From Symbiodinium natans (taxonomy: Eukaryota; Sar; Dinophyceae; Suessiales; Symbiodiniaceae): DNA of 55,696 bases. Within the stretch, counting starts at the first letter, position 1; each line of letters begins with the position of its first letter. The translations under genes and the position numbers were made by a program. A model generated the notes under the pieces. It did no database searches, was not told where the DNA came from, and saw only the letters and a list, made by a program, of their open reading frames with translations. The stretch is taken from positions 1-55,696 of the forward strand of contig CAJNDS010000877.1 in the NCBI GenBank assembly GCA_905221605.1, written 5' to 3'. This document shows, one piece after another, positions 49,674 through 55,696 of the stretch.

Positions 49674-49699
49674 GATCGTATCAAGGCCACCAAGGCACG
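49674..49699 (+). CDS. micro-exon candidate
   Basis: TTTCTGCAG acceptor; DRIKATKA plus two bases; donor CG|GTGCGT. 26 nt with strong sites at both ends. Confidence 0.45.
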
Positions 49700-49936
49700 G
49701 TGCGTGGGGGTGGGGCTAGGGCTTAGGGTTTAGGGCTTTTAGGGTTTAGGGTTTTAGGTTCAGGGTTTAGGGTTTATTGGGCTTAGGGGGCTTCCGGGGC
49801 TTCCGGGGTTTGGGGGGCTTGGAGGACTTAGGGTTGAGGCTTTGCAGGGTTTAGGCTGGGATCTGCAGTCTAGTGATGGGACTTTTCTCCCTTTTAACCC
49901 TTTTTTTGCGTTCACCCTCAACCATAAGTCCTAAAC

Positions 49937-50041
49937 TTGGGATGTCTTCCCTTATACTAACAGTCCTGTATTAATAGGGGTTTATAGTAGGGGGTACTAT
50001 AATCCTATTAAGGACTGTTAGTATAACGGGGAACATCCCAA
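49937..50041. mobile_element. MITE-like element, family R3, uninterrupted hairpin
   Basis: GGGATGTCTTCCCTTATACT AACAGTCCT at the left and AGGACTGTTAGTATAACGGG GAACATCCC at the right: arms of about 40 bp, with centre TTATAGTAGGGGGTACTATAA also palindromic. Confidence 0.85.
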
Positions 50042-50282
50042 CCCTAAACCCTAAACCTTCGGATCTAGGATTGTAGGGTTTACAGTGGAGTCTTAAGGGC
50101 CGGAGGTTTAGGGTTTGTAGAGGCCTTTTGGGGTTTAGGGTTTAGGGCACAGTTGCCGTAAACCCTAAACCCTGACCCCTAAAACCTATACCCTATACCC
50201 TAAACCCTAAACCCTATACCCTATACCCTAAACCCTAAAGCCTGTAGAGTCCAAAGGTTGGGCAACCCAAAGAGCTGTCCAG

Positions 50283-50350
50283 GCTATGGATCGTACTACC
50301 CGATCGACTCGCACTACGAGAAGCCGGAGGCAAGCCCGAAGTCTTCTGAG
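50283..50350 (+). CDS. exon-like island, Tyr/Ser-rich
   Basis: GCTGTCCAG acceptor; GYGSYYPIDSHYEKPEASPK then SS. Confidence 0.5.
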
Positions 50351-50480
50351 GCTCCGAACCCGGAACATGGAACCCGGAACCCTAAACCCTAAACCCCAAA
50401 CCCCCTTTTCCCTAAACCCCCGAGAGTTTAGGGTTTAGGGTTTAGGGTTCAGAGTTTATGGTTCAGGGTTTAGGGTTTAT

Positions 50481-50797
50481 AAGCAGCAACGCATGTATGG
50501 TGGTCCTGGTCGCTCGACTTCCATGAACATAAGGAGTCCTCGTCTTGAGCTGCCAAGGTGGTGCCCAAGCCAGGAGCAGCGGCTGTGGAGGCCAAGACTG
50601 GGGTGGTAGCGCCTTCTGGAGATGATGCTCCCCTAGCCAGCTTGCTGGAGCCGCTGGAGCTTGAGCCCAAGCCAGGAGCGGCTCTGGAGGCCAAGTTTCG
50701 GCAAAGGTGGTGGCCGCCAAGCCAGAGGGCCGAGGCCGAGGCCGTGGCAGAGCCAAAGGCTCCTGATGTCATCGCCCTCGGGCTGTTAAAAGTGTGA
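50481..50797 (+). CDS. open frame, Ala/Pro/Glu-rich
   Basis: Two overlapping readings: QQRMYGGPGRSTSMNIRSPR near 50484, then from about 50540 KVVPKPGAAAVEAKTGVVAP ... LEPKPGAALEAK to a TGA near 50797. PKPGAA-LEAK occurs twice. A - strand frame is open as well, so strand rests on the + bias of the other islands. Confidence 0.4.
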
Positions 50798-50925
50798 ACC
50801 CCAAACCTTAAAAAGCAACAGCTTAGGGTCACCTTTTTCCGAAGACGGTTTGGGGTGGTGGGGTGTGGCTTAGGGTAAAGATGGGGGCGGGGTCCTTGTT
50901 TTGTACCCTGCATATACCTCAATAA

Positions 50926-51134
50926 ACCCATGGGTTTCACTACTACCCTTCTCGTACTACCCCCCCCTTGGTTCCCCGTTTACATAGCCCTGAGTAGGCT
51001 TAATTTTCCCTAGCGAGGCTCAATTTTAGAAGGAACCTAAGGGGAGGGGGGGGGGGGGGGCGGTACCTTGACTAGGTTTAACTATCCCTAGATAGCCTAA
51101 TTTTGGCAGAACGGTGGGGGGGTGGGGGGGGTGT
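50926..51134. mobile_element. possible R13-related repeat
   Basis: CACTACTACCCTTCTCGTAC TACCCCCCC at the left, poly-G at the right, interior TAGGCTTAATTTTCCCTAG. Resembles 54395-54577, but its right end is unclear. Confidence 0.4.
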
Positions 51135-51254
51135 AACCACTACCCTGCGGAACCCTATACCCTATACCCTACACCCTAGGGGGTCCAGAAGGGGGATCGT
51201 TGGGGAACCCATGATAAACCCTCAGTCCGAAGCTTCAAAGCCACTCACTGTCAG

Positions 51255-51314
51255 GGGGCCTCTGTTGTGAAGAAGCAGGAAGCGCCAAGTGCCGAGCAGC
51301 TAGACTTTAACTAG
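51255..51314 (+). CDS. exon-like island with stop
   Basis: ACTGTCAG acceptor; GASVVKKQEAPSAEQLDFN and TAG. Confidence 0.45.
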   Translation, partial: GASVVKKQEAPSAEQLDFN

Positions 51315-51518
51315 GTAGTTGTTGTGGCAACCCTAAACCCTAAACCCTAAGCCCTAAACCCTGCATGCCCACAGCTCTCCTTTTTTCATGTCAACACCTA
51401 GGGTTTAGGGTTTAGGGTTTAGGGTTTAGGGTTAGGGCTTAGGGCTTATAGGGCTTAGGGTTTAGGGCAACAACCCCTAAGCCCCCAATTCCTCGCCTTA
51501 GAAAGCCGAGCATCGCAG

Positions 51519-51593
51519 GCTTACACCATGGGCTCCGCCTCGGACTTCGAGAGCACCCGCCTGGGCTCGGACGGGTATTCACGGTTCGTCGAG
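51519..51593 (+). CDS. exon-like island, both splice sites clear
   Basis: ATCGCAG acceptor; AYTMGSASDFESTRLGSDGY then SRFVE; donor GAG|GTGCCA. One of the best-defined islands right of the LTR element. Confidence 0.55.
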
Positions 51594-51635
51594 GTGCCAA
51601 GGGGGTTTTAAGGGGTTCAAGAGTTCAGAGGGTTT

Positions 51636-51716
51636 AGGGTTTAGGGTTTAGGGTTTAGGGTTTAGGGTTTAGGGTTTAGGGTTTAGGGTTTAGGGTTTGG
51701 GGTTTAGGGTTTAGGG
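51636..51716. repeat. TTTAGGG array
   Basis: About 11 units, continuing into T-rich GGGTTTTAAG variants to 52320. No gene is supported between 51600 and 52700. Confidence 0.95.
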
Positions 51717-51857
51717 TTCAAAGGGTTCAAGGGTTTTTAAGGGGTTTAAGGGTTAAGGTGTTTAAGGGTTTAAATATTTTTAATAGAGGGTTTTGAGGGT
51801 TTTGAGTTTAGGGGTTTAGGGGGTAGGGAGTCAGGGGGCTCAAGGGTTCTAAGGATT

Positions 51858-52020
51858 CTTAGTAGCCCAGTGTTACCCTTTACCCCTGTTTTTCGTTCAC
51901 ATGTCTTAGGATTCCTGCCTCCCTAAACCCTAAACCCCCCAAACCCTAACCCTGAACCCTAACCCCCCAAACCCCCAAAACCCTAAACCCCCTCATAATG
52001 AGATGGTTGCTGGGCCACGC
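51858..52020. mobile_element. MITE-like element, family R2, with telomere-type insert
   Basis: CTTAGTAGCCCAGTGTTACC at the left, ATGGTTGCTGGGCCACGC at the right. The middle 51920-51995 is CCCTAAA/CCCCCAAA sequence in place of the family's usual interior. Confidence 0.65.
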
Positions 52021-52710
52021 AGGTTTTTAAGGGTGTGAGGGGTTCAAGGGTTTAGGGTTTAGGGTTTAGGGCTTCAGGGGGGTTAAGGGTTTTAAGGGCT
52101 TGTTAAGGGCTTTGAGGGTTTACAGGGTTTTAAGGGCTTTAAGGGGTTTGAGGATTTTAAGGGTTTACAGGGTTTTCAGGGCTTTAGGGTTTTAAGGGCT
52201 TTTAAGGGCTTTAAGGGTTTTAAGGGTTTAAAGGCTTTAAGGGTTTTTATGGGGTTTAAGGGTGTTAAGGGTTAGGGTTTAGGCGTTTAGGGGTTTAAGG
52301 GATAATTGGCTTTACAGGTATGACACGTTTTAAGGGTTTAGAGGGTTTAACAGTCCTCCGGATTCAGGGTTTACGGCTGAAGGGCTTCAGGATTTCAGGC
52401 TTAGGGTTTAGGGTTCAGGGTTCAGGGTTTAGGGTTTAGGGTTTAGGGTTTAGGGTCTCTTGGGCCCGGCTGTTCACCTAAACGGCCCAGAACAGCCGAG
52501 ACTTTAGGGTTTAGTGTTGCACGGATTAGGTCTTGGAGGTGAGAATTGGGCCTGCTGGGCTCCCGTAGCTTGAAAAGGAGGGGCGGGGTTCCCTAAACCC
52601 TAAACCCTAAACCCTAAACCCTAAACACTAAACCCTAAACCCTAAACCCTAAACTCCAAACCCTAAACCCCAAACCCTAAACCCTAAACCCTAACCCCTA
52701 AACCCTCGGA

Positions 52711-52803
52711 ACGCCAAACTTTGCTGATGGCTGCGAGGTCCCCGACAACGAGGCCTTCGAAGAGGAGGCCGAGGCCAGCGAAGCCTCTGTAGAAAGCTAT
52801 CAG
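52711..52803 (+). CDS. exon-like island, acidic
   Basis: TPNFADGCEVPDNEAFEEEA then EASEASVESYQ, followed by GGTTTAGGG. Strong Glu/Ala bias. Confidence 0.5.
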
Positions 52804-52840
52804 GGTTTAGGGTTCAGGGTTTAGGGTTTAGGGTTTAGGG

Positions 52841-52949
52841 CTAGGACTCGGAGTAGGCCCTTGTTTCCTTTTCTCAGGGCGGGTTCACTTGTAATCGCCT
52901 TAAAGCCAAAAGGGCACCCTGTTTATTCCTAGGTTACTCCTGGGTGTAG
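52841..52949. mobile_element. MITE-like element, family R1
   Basis: CTAGGACTCGGAGTAGGCCC ... GGTTACTCCTGGGTGTAG. Confidence 0.75.
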
Positions 52950-53076
52950 TTTAGGTACACGGCCTTCAACCCTGAACCCTAAGCCCTAGACCCTACACAA
53001 TAAGGGGGTGTCGAGTGTAGGTCTAGGTTCCACCCAAATCCTAAACCCTAAGCCCTAAACCTTGAACCCCAAACCC

Positions 53077-53150
53077 TTTGTCCGCTGGCGCGGGGTGTCG
53101 GCCCTCGGCCCCCCTGACACCTTCGGGCCTCTACTAGTACATGGGCAGCT
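53077..53150 (+). CDS. exon-like island, unknown protein
   Basis: FVRWRGVSALGPPDTFGPLL, running into an R9 element. Confidence 0.35.
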
Positions 53151-53290
53151 CTCTAAAACAGGGTCCCTTTTGGGGGGCCTTCTATTTAAGTGTGCTTAGG
53201 GTGCAGGGGTTCAGGGTTTAAGGTTTAGGGTTTAGGGTCAGGGATATACCATGTGACCCAAACAGGGACCCCAATTCAGAGAACTGCTCA
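53147..53290. mobile_element. MITE-like element, family R9, with TTTAGGG tract
   Basis: CAGCTCTCTAAAACAGGGTC at the left, GACCCCAATTCAGAGAACTG at the right; GGGTTTAAGG/TTTAGGG units at 53213-53240 between the arms. Confidence 0.6.
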
Positions 53291-53504
53291 CATGCTGCAG
53301 CCTTAAATTAGAAGCACTTTCTGCGCTGTGAGCCCTAAACCCCGCTGTAAGGCCTTGAAGAAGTGCCCAGTGAAACTTTGAACCCTAGCCCCAAAACCCC
53401 AAACCCTAAGCCCTAGTTAAACGGCTTGGGGTTCAGCGGTCCGAATTCAAGATGTATCGAGTTCAAGGTTGGGACTCGACCCCGAAACCCTTTAGCATTG
53501 AGGG

Positions 53505-53568
53505 TTCTTAGTAGGCAATGAGGAAAATCTTGTCTTGTACTTCATTCCCTCATCGCCTACTCAGAACA
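53505..53568. mobile_element. short hairpin element, family R8
   Basis: TTCTTAGTAGGCAATGAGG and CCTCATCGCCTACTCAGAA form a roughly 19-bp stem with two mismatches around a 26-nt loop. Confidence 0.7.
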
Positions 53569-53728
53569 AGATAATAATCCCAAGGCCCTGGAGCAGAACC
53601 CCCTTGTCAACTGAATCCTAATCCCTCCACCCTGTACTACTAAGAACTTAAACCTAAACGGCCCCAAACCCTAGACCCTCGACCCCAAACCCTAAACCCT
53701 AGAGACCAGACCCTAGACCCTAAACCTA

Positions 53729-53800
53729 TGCTGCGAGGCCGTGAGGGCGCTTGCAGAGAAGCTGGCGAACGAAGAGTCCCCTGCAGTCGCTTGCTGCTGT
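53729..53800 (+). CDS. exon-like island, helical
   Basis: CCEAVRALAEKLANEESPAV then ACCCL. It ends at the start of a TTTAGGG tract. Confidence 0.5.
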
Positions 53801-54286
53801 TTAGGGTTTAGGGTTTGGAGTTTTGGGTTTGAGGTTTAGGGTTTGGAGTTTGGGTTTAGGGTTAGAGGTTAGGGGCTGAAAGTTTTAGAGGTTTAGAGGC
53901 TTAGAGGCCTAGGGCTTAGGCTTCAGCGTTTCGGGTTCAGGGTCTAGAAGTTTATGGTTTAAATTTAAGGTGTAGGGTTTAGGTTTGAGGTTGAAATGTT
54001 CCGAGGGTTTGAGTTTAGGGTTCACCCAGACCCCTAAACCTTAAACCCTAAACCCGAACCTGAAACCTCTGAAGCTTAACTCTTAAACCCCTAAACCCTA
54101 AACCCTAAACCCAAACCTGTTTAGGGTCCTATAAACCCCTAGGCCCAAAGCCCTGTAGACCCCAAAACCAAATTCAAAGCCAAGACCTCACAACTACATT
54201 TTCCTTAGGCAGTATGTTGTATTTCGTTTGTATAAAACCCACGGCAATCTGTAAAAACGATGTGTTCATTGTCGTCTAAGGGGAGA

Positions 54287-54391
54287 CTGGGACCTAGAGT
54301 AGGCCCTTATTCCCTTTTTAAGGGTTTAGGTTGCCTTCTCATCCCCTTAAAAACAAAAAAGGGCACCCCCCCTTTTGTTCGTAGGTTACTT
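54287..54391. mobile_element. MITE-like element, family R1, right end interrupted
   Basis: CTGGGACCTAGAGTAGGCCC ... TCGTAGGTTACTT, after which R13 sequence replaces the usual right terminus. Confidence 0.7.
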
Positions 54392-54394
54392 CAT

Positions 54395-54577
54395 GGGTTC
54401 CCCTACTACCCCCCTCCATACTACCGCCCCCCCTAGTATTAAAGGCGATTATTCAGATTACTAAGCCTAGGTTCCACCCCCTAGTTGAGGCTATTTGGGG
54501 ATACTTAAGCCATGAATTTACAGGGGGCAACCTGGGGGGGGGGGGGGGTAGTATAGAGGGGGGTAGTAGGGAAACCC
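54395..54577. mobile_element. terminal-inverted-repeat element R13
   Basis: GGGTTCCCCTACTACCCCCC TCCATACTACC at the left, GGTAGTATAGAGGGGGGTAG TAGGGAAACCC at the right: about 31-bp TIR with few mismatches, plus an internal G-run. Confidence 0.8.
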
Positions 54578-54681
54578 AAACCCTAAACCCTAAATCCTAA
54601 ACCCTAAGCTAAACCCTAAACCCTAAACCCTAAACCCTAAGGGAAGAGTAGACGACATCTTGTGAGCCTTTTGGCATGAGG

Positions 54682-54750
54682 CCTTGCTGGATCGCGCGAT
54701 CTTCGAATGAGACGAGGTTTCTTAGCCGACGCTCCGTTCGTGTTGAAAAG
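54682..54750 (+). CDS. exon-like island, unknown protein
   Basis: TTGTGAG acceptor; PFGMRPCWIARSSNETRFLS then RRSVRVEK. A second frame (FWHEALLDRAIFE) stops inside. Confidence 0.35.
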
Positions 54751-55080
54751 GGGGCTTGCTTAAAGGGTTTGGGCTTACTTAAAGGGTTTAGGGTTTCGGG
54801 TTTAGGGTCTAGGGTTTAGGGTTTAGGGTTTAGGGTTGTAAGTAAGGTAACTATACCTACACTAACTAACAATCCCAATTAAGGTACTTATATCCCTACT
54901 TACTAAGTGCCCCGATCCTCCAAGTACGGTATGGGGCTTGGAGTTTAGGCTTCAGGGCTAGGGTCTAGGGTTTATTTGGGGCTGGGATGGGTGAGGGGGC
55001 GACGACTGAGGTTCTCGATTTGAGGCTTCGGGGAGATCCCTAAACCGTAAGACCTAAACGAACCCCATACCCTAGTAGTA

Positions 55081-55173
55081 GAGAAGGTAAGCTTTAACCT
55101 TTTTGGGGTAATAGAATCCCCTTATAGTCTCGAAGGTTAACCTTTAATTCCCACAGGTTACTGGACAACTAAG
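55081..55173. mobile_element. MITE-like element, family R6
   Basis: Ends GGTTACTGGACAACTAAG like 4706-4800; interior GAAGGTTAACCTTTAATTCC. Confidence 0.65.
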
Positions 55174-55198
55174 ATACTCTTTTGAGCCAAACGCACCC

Positions 55199-55264
55199 TT
55201 GCGGGTTGAGCATGGAGTAGTTTCGGGCCCCTCCGCGAAGGACTCGACGGATCTCGGGATTTCG
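55199..55264 (+). CDS. exon-like island, unknown protein
   Basis: LRVEHGVVSGPSAKDSTDLG then IS, running into a TTTAGGG tract. Confidence 0.4.
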
Positions 55265-55333
55265 GGTTTAGGGTTTAGGGTTCAGGGTTTGACCCCAAAA
55301 CCCTAAACCCTTACGGATGGCTCAGCTGGAAAT

Positions 55334-55497
55334 CTAGCATCGGACTGCTTGGCCTTAACCCCAAGACATCCAAGTTCTCTTGAACACTTTTTGAACTTGC
55401 TCAGGGGCTTTCCTACTGTACCCCATGTTCAACCCACCGTCGTCTCCCTCTCTCGTAAACAGTCAACCTTACAGGGCTTTGAGGGACATACTCTAAA
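55334..55497 (+). CDS. exon-like island, 54 codons
   Basis: LASDCLALTPRHPSSLEHFL then NLLRGFPTVPHVQPTVVS and LSRKQSTLQGFEGH. The last and one of the longest islands; it ends where degenerate CCCTAAA repeats resume. Confidence 0.45.
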
Positions 55498-55696
55498 CGG
55501 CCCTAAAACCTAATCCTAAACGGCCCTAAACCCTAAACCGTAAACCCTCTATTGGGGTACATTGGAAGGGGTTTTGGGTTGATGGCCAGTTTTCCTCCTG
55601 GTATCTTGTTCTCCACCCACAAAGCCCCAAGCCTCAACTTAACTTTCAATCTGAAACTTCAAACCCCTAACCCTTATCGCCAAACCCCAACCCCTA

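Noticed and set aside
55160-55190. Possible dinoflagellate spliced-leader match (TTTGGCTCAA on - strand)
   Set aside because: Only about ten bases match, inside or beside an R6 repeat; expected by chance in 55 kb.

Overview
The window looks like nuclear DNA of a protist alga, most likely a dinoflagellate or close relative. Three things point that way. TTTAGGG/CCCTAAA telomere-type units are scattered in both orientations over almost the whole length. Coding sequence occurs only as short exon-like islands on the + strand. The introns of the one recognisable host gene use GT, GC and GA donors with AG|G acceptors, a mix known from dinoflagellates. No rRNA, tRNA or bacterial operon structure is visible. 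The organism call is an inference.

Layout. 1-2000 is tandem-repeat DNA: TAAAATAG arrays, a roughly 160-bp duplicated block, a 54-bp minisatellite carrying a telomere unit, and a 140-bp direct repeat. 2000-13500 is a run of short exon-like islands separated by telomere-type tracts and small terminal-inverted-repeat (MITE-like) elements. 13741-23520 holds an aldo/keto reductase gene split into at least twelve tiny exons (22-55 nt). Its motifs appear in the correct family order and most tested junctions keep reading phase. 23600-39000 continues with exon-like islands, including a CCHC zinc-knuckle exon at 27150-27465 and a cluster of hydrophobic exons at 32.3-33.8 kb. A long (CA)n/(CGCA)n tract lies at 37207-37588. 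48107-55696 repeats the island, telomere-tract and MITE pattern.

39256-48100 is a complete, young LTR element on the - strand. It has 287-bp LTRs with one mismatch, a 5-bp TAGGG target duplication inside telomere-type sequence, a copia-style primer-binding site matching the anticodon loop of initiator tRNA-Met, and a polypurine tract. No reverse transcriptase, integrase, RNase H or protease was recognised. Two very large frames encode RNA/translation-type domains: WW, S1 and a PABC/MLLE-like domain in ORF1, and six CCCH zinc fingers plus a SAM-like segment in the ORF2 region. ORF2 has no early ATG and is joined to the preceding frame by a G-GGG-GGT heptamer in the phase expected for -1 frameshifting.

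Two ideas tie the window together. First, telomere-type tracts seem to act as intron material: two introns of 68 and 73 nt are almost pure CCCTAAA, and exon edges repeatedly coincide with G|GTTTAG or TTTAG|. Second, several MITE families carry such a tract at the centre of their hairpin. Exons outside the reductase gene were called by eye from frame openness, amino-acid character and splice dinucleotides, so their exact edges and grouping into genes are uncertain.
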